Shown: positions 42,853 to 52,703 of the stretch, in pieces | Layout: each line of letters begins with the position of its first letter | How positions within the stretch are numbered: position 1 is the first letter of the stretch | Source: Symbiodinium natans | Lineage: Eukaryota; Sar; Dinophyceae; Suessiales; Symbiodiniaceae | NCBI GenBank assembly: GCA_905221605.1 | Contig: CAJNDS010002079.1 | Span: 1,762,001 to 1,826,000, forward strand | Direction of reading: 5' to 3' | DNA: 64,000 bases | Notes under the pieces: model-generated | What the model was told of the DNA's origin: nothing | What the model saw: the letters and a program-made list of their open reading frames with translations, nothing else | The model's database searches: none | Translations under genes and position numbers: made by a program

Positions 42853-42912
42853 TTACGTACCCTGTCTTCTTTGTTCAGTGTTAAGGGTTCCCTAGGTAGG
42901 AACTTTGTGCAG

Positions 42913-43303
42913 GAACGTGTAGAGGTCGCTGTGTACTTTTCGGAAGCAAGGGCAGGGATGGATTTGACACAAAACCCTAAACCCTAAACCCTAAACCTAA
43001 ACTGCTCAGGAGTAGCCGCACCAGTCGAGCGCACGTTCATCCAGTTCAACACAAAGCTGCAGGTGACCGCTCGCTACTTTAGTCTGGGGCATGCGGGTAG
43101 TTCTCTAAGTTAGGGTTTAGGGTTTAGGGTTTATGGTTTAGGATCCCTTTTTCAAGGGTGCCGGCGTATTTTGGGTACTCTCCAAGTATCTGATATCTCC
43201 GAGCAAAGGCACTCGGGCCAAGAATGTTTCAGACGCAGCTCCTCAACATGTGCTCCGCTCTTTGGCTGAGTACCCCTCATATGCCCTAAACCCTAAACCC
43301 TAA
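42913..43303 (+). CDS. Candidate exons 42913-42987, 43010-43060, 43157-43303
   Basis: 42913 (VEVAVYFSEARAGMDL) meets a telomeric TAA at 42985. 43010-43060 (VAAPVERTFIQFNTKLQ) to GTGACC joins 43157-43303 (FWVLSKYLISPSKGTRAKNV ... PQHVLRSLAEYPSYA) in phase 0; the last runs 43 codons to ALNPKP and the telomeric TAA at 43301. A second frame is open for 40 codons in 43157-43282. The first may end one gene and the others another. Confidence 0.47.
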
Positions 43304-43372
43304 ACCCTAAACCCTAAACCCTAAACCCTAAACCCTAAACCCTAGGTACGGGACCACATTCAGGGCCCACAG

Positions 43373-43446
43373 AAGTCCCCTTAGAACCCATGGTTCCGCC
43401 GTTTGGGGCTCTCAAGCAACATGGTAGAAGAGGCCCCCGGCCATAG
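43373..43446 (+). CDS. Candidate last exon
   Basis: After CAGGGCCCACAG; reads VPLEPMVPPFGALKQHGRRG then PRP to TAG at 43444. Two other frames are partly open. Confidence 0.35.
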
Positions 43447-43486
43447 ACCCCTCTAAACACCGAAGTTCAAGCCTAGGGTTGAGGGT

Positions 43487-43615
43487 TTAGGGTTTAGGGT
43501 TTAGGGTTTTGGGTTTAGGGTTTAGGGTTTAGGGTTTAGGGTTTAGGGTTTTGGGTTTTGGGTTTAGGGTTTAGGGTTTAGGGTTTAGGGTTTAGGGTTT
43601 AGGGTTAGGGTTAGG
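43487..43615. repeat. TTTAGGG array with TTTTGGG and TTAGGG variants
   Basis: About eighteen units; the last three are the hexamer TTAGGG. Confidence 0.95.
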
Positions 43616-43670
43616 GTTCTCAGTGTATCAGACCCGCCCCTTCCAGATCCCAAAGCCTTCTCCTTTGTAG

Positions 43671-43825
43671 GAGAAGTACTACAACTTCCCTGAGAGGATG
43701 CTCAGGCAACCTACACAAAAAGTAGTTTTGGGGGGTCCTTGAGGTAAACCCTGAGCCCGAAACCCCGGTTTTGTTGTGGCGTCTTCATTCTAAGCCTTAC
43801 GCCCGAAGTCCCGGCCGCGAGGTGA
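43671..43825 (+). CDS. Candidate gene end, two exons
   Basis: 43671-43705 follows AAAGCCTTCTCCTTTGTAG and reads EKYYNFPERMLR, with a GC donor (CTCAG|GCAACC) that lies in a family G element. 43795-43825 (SLTPEVPAAR, TGA at 43823) joins in phase. Confidence 0.42.
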
Positions 43826-43898
43826 ACCACAGGCGTTCGCGCTCTCGCTGAGGCCGGCGCCCTCAACCCTAAACCCGAAACCCAAACCTTGCCTACAG

Positions 43899-44077
43899 AG
43901 AATCCAATGCCCCCATCATTAGATCCGGAATGTCCTGAAAACTTCCTGGGTTCCTATTTCTTAGGTTGAGTGAAGTCTCCACTTCTCAGGGCTCAGTATG
44001 TGGGAGTGTCCGAAAGTTAGGGTAAGCCCTATAGACCCTGAACCCTTGCAAAGAAGAAGGCCTCTTTTAAGTCTTGA
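43899..44077 (+). CDS. Candidate gene end, three exons
   Basis: 43899-43949 (NPMPPSLDPECPENFL), 43990-44015 (LSMWECPK) and 44054-44077 (KKASFKS, TGA at 44075), all in phase. Introns are 40 and 38 bases with no telomeric repeat, shorter than the rest. Confidence 0.4.
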
Positions 44078-44114
44078 AATCCCAAAGGTTTAGGGTTTAG
44101 GGTTGCTTCTGCAG

Positions 44115-44351
44115 CCCCAGTGTTCCCTCTTCATGTACCTGGACTCTTTGGGAAAGAGATATGTGGTTCACAGCCTATGGGTTTAGGGTTTAGGGTCTAG
44201 GGTTTAGAGCAATTCCCTTCGCCCAGACGAAGCCCTCAACCCTAAACCCGCCAACCCATCTAAGGTTGGAACCATGGGTATAAATGGTGAAATCACAAGG
44301 GACCCACATGAAGAGGGCGCTAAACCCCAAGCCCTACGGCCGAAACCCTAA
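44115..44351 (+). CDS. Candidate gene end, three exons
   Basis: 44115-44165 (QCSLFMYLDSLGKRYV, after GGTTGCTTCTGCAG), about 44227-44272 (KPSTLNPPTHLR, containing a telomere-like CCCTAAACCCG in frame) and 44300-44351 (DPHEEGAKPQALRPKP, telomeric TAA). All in phase. Confidence 0.42.
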
Positions 44352-44392
44352 ACCCTAAACCCATACTTGAGAGCCCTAGACCCAAGCAACAG

Positions 44393-44473
44393 GCGAGGCG
44401 GGGAAGAATCAGATCCCCGTTGCAGCAGGCGCGTTGGCTAGGTCGTCACACCCAGCGGCTCCAATCAATGTAG
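44393..44473 (+). CDS. Candidate last exon
   Basis: After CAAGCAACAG; 26 open codons, RRGRIRSPLQQARWLGRHTQ then RLQSM, TAG at 44471. Basic. Confidence 0.4.
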   Translation, partial: ARRGRIRSPLQQARWLGRHTQRLQSM

Positions 44474-44645
44474 CATTAACCCTTTATAGGATTTTTTTAG
44501 GGTTTAGGGTTTAGGGTTTAGGGTTTAGGGTTTAGGGTTTAGGGTTTAGGGTTTAGACCCACCAAGAAAGAAAGTTCTGGGTTCTTAAGGTACGGTTTAG
44601 GGCTTGGAGGCTTGGGGTTTAGGGTTGAGGGTTTAGAGTAGAGTT

Positions 44646-44780
44646 TACTTGGAGGTTCGTGGTGTTTAGCAACCCACACTTCTAACCTAATTATGACCCT
44701 GTTAGGGTATGTAACAGGCTCATTAGTAGGTCATGACTACACGTATAATTGGGCTATAAGCACCCTGAACCTGCAAGTAG
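44646..44780. mobile_element. Family C hairpin, copy 10
   Basis: TACTTGGAGGTTCGTGGTGTTTAGCAACCC ... AATTGGGCTATAAGCACCCTGAACCTGCAAGTAG. Confidence 0.9.
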
Positions 44781-44904
44781 GATCCTTAGCAGACTCCTAA
44801 AAAAATCCCCAAACTTGAGCCCCCCCCCGCCCCCACCCCCCCGCCCCCACCCCCTAAATCCTAAACCCTCAACCCTGAACCCGTATCGTGATACGCTGAT
44901 ACGG

Positions 44905-45060
44905 ATGCCCCCGCTCATGAACCGCGCATTATGCCGTCTGCATCCTAATAATGCGCTTCTGCCCGCCAGCCCTCTCCGACTTACGATGCGTGTGCACCTG
45001 CGCGAGTGCCTTGCACGTGATGAGTACATGATGAATATGTTCAGCGTGTACAACGCATGA
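44905..45060 (+). CDS. Candidate single-exon ORF, 51 codons
   Basis: ATG at 44905 (MPPLMNRALCRLHPNNALLP) to TGA at 45058 (...ECLARDEYMMNMFSVYNA); the frame is open upstream through a GTATCGTGATACGCTGATAC inverted motif. The area 44885-45260 is telomere-free. A 129-codon minus frame (44754-45143) overlaps it but runs into the poly-C tract at 44822. Strand uncertain. Confidence 0.38.
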   Translation: MPPLMNRALCRLHPNNALLPASPLRLTMRVHLRECLARDEYMMNMFSVYNA

Positions 45061-45267
45061 TTGATGCACATGTTTGTGATGACATTGGCTGGCCAGACTT
45101 GTGTATTTGAAGGACCGACATCATGGGGAGTGTGGATACGCATGAGTGAACCTAGTCGCTCTGACTCCGGCAGGCCTTGTCGGATTATATATGTGGGGTT
45201 CTAAACCATGTGGGCCAAATGAAAATACACTGCCACGGCGAGGAACAGGCGACTCTTTTCGAGCCTT

Positions 45268-45362
45268 GGAAACCCTAAACCCTAAACCCTAAACCCTAAA
45301 CCCTAAACCCTAAACCCTAAACCCTAAACCCTAAACCCTAAACCCTAAACCCTAAACCCTAC
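45268..45362. repeat. CCCTAAA array
   Basis: Thirteen perfect units. Confidence 0.96.
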
Positions 45363-45365
45363 AAA

Positions 45366-45428
45366 ATGCGTGTCCCGATCGACTGCGAGGTGCAGATCTT
45401 CATGTGCCGCGTTCCCTTTCCTGGCTGA
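45366..45428 (+). CDS. Candidate short frame
   Basis: ATG at 45366, MRVPIDCEVQIFMCRVPFPG, TGA at 45426. It could be a first exon ending GAG|GTGCAG at 45391. Confidence 0.33.
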   Translation: MRVPIDCEVQIFMCRVPFPG

Positions 45429-45565
45429 TTCGTCCTACAGAAAAGTAGGTGTCGTGTTGTTCAGGGTTTTGGGTTTAGGGGTCTATTTGGGGTTTGGGGT
45501 TTAGGCTTCATGGGTTAAGGTACACCTAGAGAACCTGGGAAATGTTTACCTTTGTTTCCGCGCAG

Positions 45566-45941
45566 GTTGTTCGACTAAGTTGCGGACGCTTTAGTGTTGC
45601 TTGGCAGCACATTAAATGGGTGTTTTTCTCCGAAAATCCCTAAACCTGAACTAATCCTTAATCCCGTGGCTTGAAGGTCGTTCTGAGGCTTGGGCTGCCA
45701 GGTTTCGGGTTTAGGGTTCAGGCCTTAGGGTTTAGGCCTTAGGGTTTAGGGCTTAGGGTTCAGGGTTTAGGGTTTAGGGTTTACGGGAGTAGAGGAGTAG
45801 AGGAGTACTCCTGTGGCTGGGTGGCCCAGCGAGACCGTGCACTTAAGCACAGTCCTAGGGGCTCATTCGACCATTCTCCAATGTACGGGTGTTCTGGAAT
45901 GCCGGCTATAGCTCTGGGCCCCAGGCCCTAGAAAAAGCATG
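45566..45941 (+). CDS. Candidate gene part, three exons
   Basis: 45566-45619 follows TTACCTTTGTTTCCGCGCAG (VRLSCGRFSVAWQHIKW), then 45830-45888 (RALKHSPRGSFDHSPMYG) and 45912-45941 (SGPQALEKAW), all in phase and all GT-AG. The last intron is 23 bases, so that join is doubtful. No stop found. Confidence 0.42.
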
Positions 45942-46164
45942 GTGATTTTGGGTTTGTGGTTTGGGGTTTAGGGTCTAGGTTCCGGGTTTTTTCTGGTTTA
46001 GGGGACAGGGTTTAGGGGGCTGCGGCATAGGGACTGGGTCCCCCAAAAACCCACAACTCTTCAACCTGTGGGTTCAGGGTTGCTGGTTTTCGGGTTTTAG
46101 GGTTTAAGCTTTTAGGGTTTTGGGGCTTCGGGTTTCGGGTTTAGGGCGTGTTGGATGCAAGCGC

Positions 46165-46290
46165 GCTTTGTGAGCCCGCATTAGTCTGCACACCTACTCA
46201 CCCCAAGACCGCCCGCTTACAACTCTTTTGTGAGCGCGCCTTAGTCCGCAGACCTACTCACCCCAAGACCGCCCGCTTACAACTCTAATG
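46165..46290. repeat. 63-base tandem duplication
   Basis: TTTGTGAGCCCGCATTAGTC... ACCTACTCACCCCAAGACCG...TTACAACTCT appears twice with four mismatches. The unit contains GTGAGC and an AG before ACCTACTC, so it may be a duplicated exon plus splice sites. Confidence 0.88.
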
Positions 46291-46338
46291 GAGTTAAGGC
46301 CTTCATTTTTTTAAATCAACACGTACTCGTGATGCAAG

Positions 46339-46427
46339 GTGGTGTGCCCGACCTTGATATGCAACTCCTCACTGAAGCCACCTATGAGTTGCATCACATG
46401 GGTCGCCTGGAGCACTTGGGACACTAG
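46339..46427 (+). CDS. Candidate last exon
   Basis: After CGTGATGCAAG; reads VPDLDMQLLTEATYELHHMG then RLEHLGH to TAG at 46425. Two other frames are open because of the following decamer repeat. Strong third-base bias favours this one. Confidence 0.42.
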
Positions 46428-46870
46428 GGTTGCTTGGGGTCATGTCATATTTGGGAGAGCTGGGAAAATTGGGTGACCTGCGACATTTAGGGCGCTTGGG
46501 TCGCTTAGGATGCAGGTGCCTGCACTTGGAACACTTGGGTCACTACCAGTGGTGTGCTACGGGGCACGTGGGTCACTTAGATCACTTTGTGACACTCCAG
46601 GCACACTTGGGACCTTGGCCTCACCTGGGCCTCTTGAGCACTTGGGTCACATTGAACACTGGGGGGGAGCACTTGGAGCACAGTTTGGGTCGCTTGGGAC
46701 TCGGGACACTTGGAGGAGCACTTGGGGGGGGGGGGGGGCACTGGCACTGGGGACACCTCATTCATTTGGTCACTTGGGACACTCGTGTTCTCTGGATCAC
46801 TTGAGACGCTTGGGCCAACTCACTTGGGGCCCTTGGGTCATTTTGTGAGACGTAAGACACTTGGCCACAG
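46405..46870. repeat. Degenerate decamer minisatellite CACTTGGGNC
   Basis: About thirty diverged units such as CACTTGGGTC, CACTTGGGAC, CGCTTGGGTC, with a G(13) run at 46726. Frames over 100 codons here (HLGHLGxLG) are products of the repeat. It is not telomeric, although GGCTTAGG-like units occur. Confidence 0.88.
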
Positions 46871-46950
46871 GGTTGCAGGGTTTAGGGCTTCAGGGAGCAG
46901 GGGCTCAGGCTTTTCGGGTTCAGGGTATAGAGAACCTTTCCCCTTACCAG

Positions 46951-47040
46951 AAACCTGCAGAATTACAACTAACCCCCTTAGAAGGTCGTGCTAGAGCTGC
47001 AAGGAAGCTTAAACCCTCAACCCTAAAGCCTAAACCCTAA
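46951..47040 (+). CDS. Candidate last exon
   Basis: After ACCTTTCCCCTTACCAG; reads KPAELQLTPLEGRARAARKL then KPSTLKPKP to a telomeric TAA; a donor at 46985 is possible. Confidence 0.4.
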   Translation, partial: KPAELQLTPLEGRARAARKLKPSTLKPKP

Positions 47041-47115
47041 ACCCGAAATCCTAAACCCCAAGCCCGAAACCCTAAACCCAAAAACCTAACCCAAACCCCT
47101 AAACTCTAGTGGCAG

Positions 47116-47165
47116 GTCACACGGCTAAAGTTGCTGTGGCCGGGGTCTTCCCAGAGATGGCTTAG
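47116..47165 (+). CDS. Candidate last exon
   Basis: After TAGTGGCAG; reads HTAKVAVAGVFPEMA to TAG at 47163. Confidence 0.33.
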
Positions 47166-47564
47166 GCGGGCTGAGGGCGGGGGGGCTTGGGGTTTAGGGT
47201 TCAGGGTTCCGGGTTTAGGGCTAAGGGTTTAGTAGGGTTTAGGGTTCAGGGTTTCAAGGTTAGTATAAGGGTTTAGGGTTTAGGGTCTGGGGTTTCAGGG
47301 TTCAGGGCTTAGGCTTTAGAGTTTTGAGTTTTTGGATTCAGGGTTTCGGGCTTAGGGCTGAGCGAGGAGCTTAAGGTGGGTGCTTTCAGGCCCAGGGTTT
47401 AGGGCCCTCTAAGTGAACCTTGTTTTTTTTCTTAATATTACGGGGTTCTTTGGGCGGGTGAGTATTTCACGTCGCTTGACTTGTGAAAGCTAGAGCATGA
47501 CGTGCTGCACCCTAAACCCTAGACCCTGGTTCAATGTGTTGAGTGCGTTGGGTTACTTTGTGTC

Positions 47565-47750
47565 ATGGCCTTGACGCGTCGGACTTTTCTATCTGTATCC
47601 CGAACCTCCAGGCAACTCCAGCACCAACGAGCTCTCGACCCCAAACCCTGCACCCTCAACCCCATCGGCAGCACCCTCGTTGTTTTCTCGCTGGGAGCTG
47701 AATACTCCGCGTATAACCAGTATGAAGATATGGATGTAGTTACATTCTAA
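47565..47750 (+). CDS. Candidate single-exon ORF, 61 codons
   Basis: MALTRRTFLSVSRTSRQLQH ... LDPKPCTLNPIGSTLVVFSL ... YNQYEDMDVVTF. The middle DPKPCTLNP comes from degenerate CCCTAAA read in frame. The C-terminal part overlaps the left side of a family C fragment ending at about 47803, so the real end may differ. Confidence 0.35.
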   Translation: MALTRRTFLSVSRTSRQLQHQRALDPKPCTLNPIGSTLVVFSLGAEYSAYNQYEDMDVVTF

Positions 47751-47803
47751 GTACGGCTATGACTGGCTTAGGCTTATTGCGTACCGCATGAACCTCCAAG
47801 TAG

Positions 47804-48165
47804 GCTTTGCAAGTTCTGTTGACCTCGCAAGCCTTCACTCTTTGCTGCATCTCCCGTCAGCGAGGTTGAGTGGGACATCGATTACTGAGACCGGGGTCGG
47901 TATTAAGGTTCCTGTCACTTTGAGGAAAATCTTGAATTGGGTTTACGGCAGTAGCTGATGGTGGTGTGCGATAGACACGATAGATGTTCCCTCTCTTGCA
48001 TTGGTATTCAACCATTATAAGATTTGAAGCACAGGGCGACGAGATAGTCGTGCTGACTTGGGCCCCTTTACTGTAAATCCCAACAAGCAATCTCCAATCT
48101 TTAGCGCTGGAACTCTATAAATCCAATCCGAAACAGGCTTTGGCCGACCTGGAAAACCGCCCAGG
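47804..48165 (-). CDS. Telomere-free island with minus-strand coding character
   Basis: On minus, a 77-codon frame (48090-47857: SSPCASNLIMVEYQCKRGNI ... SDRNLNTDPGLSNRC) overlaps a second frame at about 47929-47822 reading IFLKVTGTLIPTPVSVIDVP then LNLADGRCSKE. A frameshift or intron between the two would join them. Lower GC, no heptamer and the opposite strand set it apart from its flanks. It may be an inserted or decayed element. Not identified. Confidence 0.4.
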
Positions 48166-48582
48166 TTTAGGGGGTCTAACCCTAAACCCTAAACCCTACA
48201 AAAGTGCAGGGTGCAGGGTTTAGGGGCTCAGGGTTTAAGGGATTACGGCGTGCGCTTTGCGAATATCTATATATACATATAAACACACATTTTATAGTTT
48301 TTTGCATATGTGTGGTATGGGGTACCATTTCGGGGAGGCAAGTTGTAACAACTCGTTTCGTGTAACCCCCCCCAAGCCTCTAATACACCAAACCCCAGCA
48401 AATATTCTCAAATTATGGATCCGGACCTCGACTAGCCTCGACAATAAGCCACCCATCTCTTGGGAATAGGGTTTAGAGAACTCGAACCTACACCCCAAAA
48501 AAACTACACCTAAACCCTCAAACCCCAGACCTTAATTGGGATTTCAAAGGGGCCCATGGCCTTTATAATTCAGTGTTCCCAG

Positions 48583-48654
48583 TGGGACCTACGTGCCCGG
48601 AAACTTTCCTAACCGGAGCTGCCCCATGGCGTCTCTGCGATTCCTATACTTGGA
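48583..48654 (+). CDS. Candidate exon, 23 codons
   Basis: After ATTCAGTGTTCCCAG; reads TYVPGNFPNRSCPMASLRFL then YLE; donor GTTTCAGG. Confidence 0.4.
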
Positions 48655-49009
48655 GTTTCAGGGTTTAGGGGTTTTGGACTTGGGGTTTAGGGCTTAGGGT
48701 TCATGATTGGGTTTGGGGTTTAGGGTTTTTAGCGTTTAGGAAGTTAGGGTTTAGGGTAGAGCAGGACTTCTGGGGTTATAGGGGGTACTGGGCTCGAAAG
48801 CGCTGATAGAGTGGTAAGGGCTCGCTTAGTTTTGTTGGGGCTTCCCCAAATCACCCTAAAAGCCCTAAAACCCTGATAACCCGCAGAACCCTTAAAAACA
48901 CCCATAAACCCCACAAACCCATATCCATAATTCCTAAACCCTAAGCCCTATAAACTCTAAACCCTAAACCCTAAACCCCAAACCCTAAACCCTATAAACT
49001 CTAAACAGT

Positions 49010-49320
49010 CAATGACGCCCTGAAAAACTTGGGCACGGCACCAGGCTTTCGTTCGGTCCATGGTGGGTTCAGAGCAAGCCTTGGTCTGATTTGGGCTTTA
49101 GGGGGTTTAGGGTTTAGGGCTAGGGTTAGGGGTTAGGGTGTAGGGGTTTTAGGGTTTTAGGGTTTCGGGGTTTCGGGGTTTCAGGGTTTCGGGGTTAGGG
49201 GCCCGCAAAGCTGCAGTTACCACACATAACGCTCGCCCACCCTGCATGGAAAGACGTTCACAGGGCGCTCCTGCAACAAATTTAAGCCATTGGCAAAGAT
49301 CCTGCCAAGCTGACGTCTGA
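49010..49320 (+). CDS. Candidate gene end, two exons
   Basis: 49010-49063 (DALKNLGTAPGFRSVH) joins 49211-49320 (TTHNARPPCMERRSQGAPAT ... SCQADV, TGA at 49318) in phase. In phase 0 the second exon instead reads LPHITLAHPAWKDVHRALLQ to TAA at 49283, which looks equally protein-like. One of the two is real at most. Confidence 0.42.
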
Positions 49321-49472
49321 GAGTTTGCACTTCGAACTCTAAACCCTAATTGAGCCCTAAGCCCTAAGCCCTAAACACTAGCCCGAAACCCTAGCCCTAA
49401 ACCCTGAAACCTGAACCCTGAACCCCCAAGGCATGTCTATAGGGCCCACAAGTCCCACCCCAGCAAACCCAA

Positions 49473-49603
49473 ATGGGGGTTTCCGAAAGTAGGGGTACCA
49501 TATTCTGGATCCTTACTAGATACAAGAGAGTCCTTCTATTCGAAGGTTTATTTCAGGTATCATCCCTATTAAGGACTGTTAGTGTAAGGGTGAACATCCC
49601 AAG
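49473..49603. mobile_element. Family D left part fused to family A right part
   Basis: ATGGGGGTTTCCGAAAGTAGGGGTACC (D), then CATCCCTATTAAGGACTGTTAGTGTAAGGGTGAACATCCCAAG (right arm of A). A composite or nested remnant. Confidence 0.6.
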
Positions 49604-49689
49604 TTTTGACTCATAACCCTCAACCCTCTCGGGTCTTAAAGTACTTGCTACATACTGAGCATGCGGGGGGCACGCACCATTTTTTGCTT

Positions 49690-49850
49690 AAGCAACCCCC
49701 TCCCCAATAAATAGGCAAAATGCGATAATAAAGAAATACATATACAATGACTAAGTAAAAAAACGAGTAAATATCAATATAAATACAGTAGTAGTTTCTA
49801 TTTTCATCAAATATTCTTCCTAATAAGGGCTTAAAAGGTCTGTGATTTTA
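49690..49850. other. AT-rich stretch, no gene seen
   Basis: AATAAATAGGCAAAATGCGATAATAAAG... with no telomeric units and no usable frame. Confidence 0.6.
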
Positions 49851-49881
49851 ACGCTACGCGACCCGCCTCGGCCCGGCCCAG

Positions 49882-50270
49882 CGCATCCGCGTGAGCATGG
49901 TGATTCCGCAGCGCCCAAGTCGCTGGACCCCAAACAATAAGGGTTGGGTTTAGGGTTTAGGGGTTAGGGTTCCGGGTTTATGGTTTGGGGTTTAGGGTTG
50001 AGGGTTAGTTAAGGGTTGAGGGCTTAGGGCTCAAGGTTCACGGTTTGGGGTTTCGTGTTTTTGGGTTTAGGGTTCAAGCCAAACCAAAGGGGGGGAGGGG
50101 GTCGGGGCAGGGGGGGAGGGGGGGGGCAGAGGGAGGGGGGGAGGATTTGGAGGGGGGTTCTCACAACCGATACACCTTCGGCCCGAGCCCTCGACGGATT
50201 GATTTTATCATTTTGGGGTAGACGGGCCCTGGGGGCCTGAGGGCAAACTTGGTTTCATCCCGAAATCTGA
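49882..50270 (+). CDS. Candidate gene end, three exons
   Basis: 49882-49942 (IRVSMVIPQRPSRWTPNNK, after CGGCCCGGCCCAG), 50188-50217 (LDGLILSFW) and 50242-50270 (QTWFHPEI, TGA at 50268). Phases agree. The first intron holds a purine GGGGGAGG tract (50090-50150); the second is 24 bases and doubtful. Confidence 0.38.
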
Positions 50271-50620
50271 AGTCAACCAGGGGTTTAGGGTTGAGGGGTG
50301 AGGGTTTAGGTTGAGGGTCTGGGGTTTGTGGTTTGGGGTTCTATCTGCCCCAAGAACGTACACCCTCCCGCCCTTGAGGGGGTGGGGTGGGTTGGGGGGC
50401 GTGTGTCAGGTCGGTAGGGTCTGTTGGGTATGGGGCTAAGGGTCTTTCGCTATGCAAGTAGGTGTAAAAGAATAAGCAAATCATAACTGGCCTTGAATAA
50501 GCCACCTCTTAACCCCAAACCTCGCCACAGCAGCCGAACAACCCCGAAGCCCTAACCCCTGCATGTTGAAAAGCTCAGGCTTAAGCAAATTCCGGACTCC
50601 AGACAGTCGTTTCTGTGTAG

Positions 50621-50719
50621 GAAGATGCACCAGGGATGAGAGTGCTTCTCGAGCATGCTCGGGGTCCCTTGCAGGGCTCTACATGGATGCGAGGGCCTAC
50701 CCTAAACCCTAAACCCTAA
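50621..50719 (+). CDS. Candidate last exon
   Basis: After CAGTCGTTTCTGTGTAG; reads EDAPGMRVLLEHARGPLQGS then TWMRGPTLNPKP to a telomeric TAA. A donor at 50664 (CGGG|GTCCCT) is an alternative. Confidence 0.42.
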   Translation, partial: EDAPGMRVLLEHARGPLQGSTWMRGPTLNPKP

Positions 50720-50827
50720 ACCCTAAACCCTAAACCCTAAACCCTAAACCCTAAACCCTACACCTACAAAGAACCAGTGAGTTCAGGACGCAGGCGGTCT
50801 AGGCTTCTCGGGCTTTTCAGGTAGTAC

Positions 50828-51106
50828 TCTGAAGCCCTTTTGACTGAGTACGTAGGGTTAGTAAGTTGGGTGGAAGGGATAGGAATACCCAAAGGCCCTA
50901 AGGACCGATATTTCGGGGTTTGGGGGAGGTTTCTTGGCTATTTTGAGCCTTGGAGAGAAGGTTTCTAGGGGATCCCAAGCAGACTCTATATTTTCCTTGG
51001 GAATTGTTTTTCTGTGTATATGAAACCCAAGAGGATATTAAAGATTGTGTTTTTATTAAGGTTGTAATGGGAGTATAGGACTTACTACGTCAAAGGAGCT
51101 TCCCAA
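50828..51106. mobile_element. Family E element, longest copy
   Basis: GAAGCCCTTTTGACTGAGTACGTAGGGTTAG at the left and GACTTACTACGTCAAAGGAGCTTCCCAAG at the right pair over about 28 bases; the 220-base core is unique and AT-richer. Confidence 0.75.
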
Positions 51107-51533
51107 GTCGGGCCTGCAGGGTCTCGGGTTGCAATAGAGGGGCCTTACAAATTCGGATATGGTTTTGGAGGGAAAAGTTCTAGTACAGTTCTGAAAAGGA
51201 CCATAAGGGAACACTAGCATCATAACAATGTAATAGTACAAATAGTAAGAATACAAATGCTAATATGAAGCAGAAGAATACAACTAGAGATATTAGTTTA
51301 GTTTTCAGACTTCCGGGGTTGCAGGGTTCCAGGGTAGAAGGCTCTTGCAGGGTTGAGTTTGTTCAGGTGTTAGGCTGTCAGAGCTTTTGAAGCTTGCTCA
51401 GGGTTTCTGGAACCCTGGGCAGGCGTATCAACCCTAAGCCCGCAACCCTAAACCCCCTAAACCCCTGAACTCTTTACCGTTTGGTGTCACATTCAGGTTG
51501 CAGGGTGTGTGTTCCATTTTTCGGTTTGCGCAG

Positions 51534-51618
51534 GCCCTTAGGTGCAGAGCTTCGGGAGTCTAAAGAATTACCTGAAATCACCCAGGGTTTTTCATGCAAT
51601 CCTTTTGCAAAATTATAG
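51534..51618 (+). CDS. Candidate last exon, 27 codons
   Basis: After ATTTTTCGGTTTGCGCAG; reads LGAELRESKELPEITQGFSC then NPFAKL to TAG at 51616. The minus frame over the same bases (51474-51671) has no splice support. Confidence 0.45.
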
Positions 51619-51885
51619 AACTCTACCAACACTGTGCCTAAACCCCAACCTTTAGGCCCTTTTAAGGACAATTTCCGTCATTGAGGGGCCAGGAGGTGAC
51701 CCCGATTGCTTGGTTTTTAGGATGAATTCACCCTCTGAGAACACAGCCTTCTAAGGAAGCATTAGGGTTTAGGGGTTTAGGGTTCAAGGTCTAGGGTTTA
51801 GGGTTTTGGGCTTCGGGCTTAGGGTTTAGGGTTTAGGATTTGGGGTTTGGGTTTTAGGGTTTCGGGTTCAGGGTTTAGGGTTGAG

Positions 51886-52703
51886 CTTGCTCATCGAAGC
51901 ATCTTCCTGTTTAACGCGCTCACACAAATTCCGTGGTTCCAGCTCTCAATTCTACAGGTTCTCGGTAGCCTCCGGCACAAAGCTTCCCCGACAAGATTCG
52001 ATGTCAGGGGACCCCTCATAGCAGGAACGCACAGAAAGATTTGGGTTGAAGGGCTTGAGGGTTTAGGGTTTAGGGTTTAGGGTTTGGGGTTATGAACCCG
52101 AACCCTTTTCAACCTTTCAGGGTTTAGGGTTCATTCAATGTAGCTCCCGGGCACGAAACTCCAAATCGGACTCGGCCGAGTTGATACAACCCGATAAAAA
52201 CGGGGCTTAGGGTTTAGGGTTTAGGGTTTAGGGGTTAGGGTTTAGGGTTTCGGGTGGATGTTTACTTACTCTGTGTTAGAAGATCTTTCGGAGGGTTCAT
52301 ACGCCAGCTGGACACCTGCACTCTACAAACGTAAACCGGGTAATATATGTAAACCCTGTATATCCTGCAGACCCTGTAAAACCCTAAGCCCTATAAACCC
52401 TGTAATTAATCCCGTTCAAGAACCAGTCGTTAAGACCACTAGCCCCAAGCATCCGTCATCCCGAGCAGGGTTTAGGGTGAAGGGTTTAGACTCTAAACCC
52501 CAAAACCCTGAACCACAAACCTCAAACCCTAAACCCTAAACCCTAAATCGCAAGAGTGGACCAAGAATCAGGCTGGAGGATACCGAGGACCTTTTCGTGG
52601 TGTGTAACAGCAGTTTAACACCATCTTTCATTTCAAGTCTCTTGACTCGCGCCGGCTGTGTGGATGCACGCTGCGCCTCATTTCCTCAAGGATCTCGAGC
52701 TGA
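51886..52703 (+). CDS. Candidate four-exon gene segment with stop
   Basis: 51886-52044 is the longest open island here before a telomeric unit: 53 codons, SIFLFNALTQIPWFQLSILQ ... KASPTRFDVRGPLIAGTHRK. It is followed by 52144-52179 (LPGTKLQIGLGR), 52555-52599 (SGPRIRLEDTEDLFV) and 52638-52703 (DSRRLCGCTLRLISSRISS, TGA at 52701). All joins are phase 0. A further island, 52255-52340, between the second and third is open in three frames. An acceptor inside the first exon (CAATTCTACAG at 51957) could shorten it. The last intron is 38 bases. Product unknown. Confidence 0.5.

Noticed and set aside
44754-45143. 129-codon minus-strand frame
   Set aside because: It enters a C/G homopolymer stretch and part of a family C end; the shorter + frame is at least as coding-like. 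Strand not settled.
46430-46994. Frames of 94-124 codons rich in HLG/LGT
   Set aside because: Produced by the decamer minisatellite; open in several frames at once.
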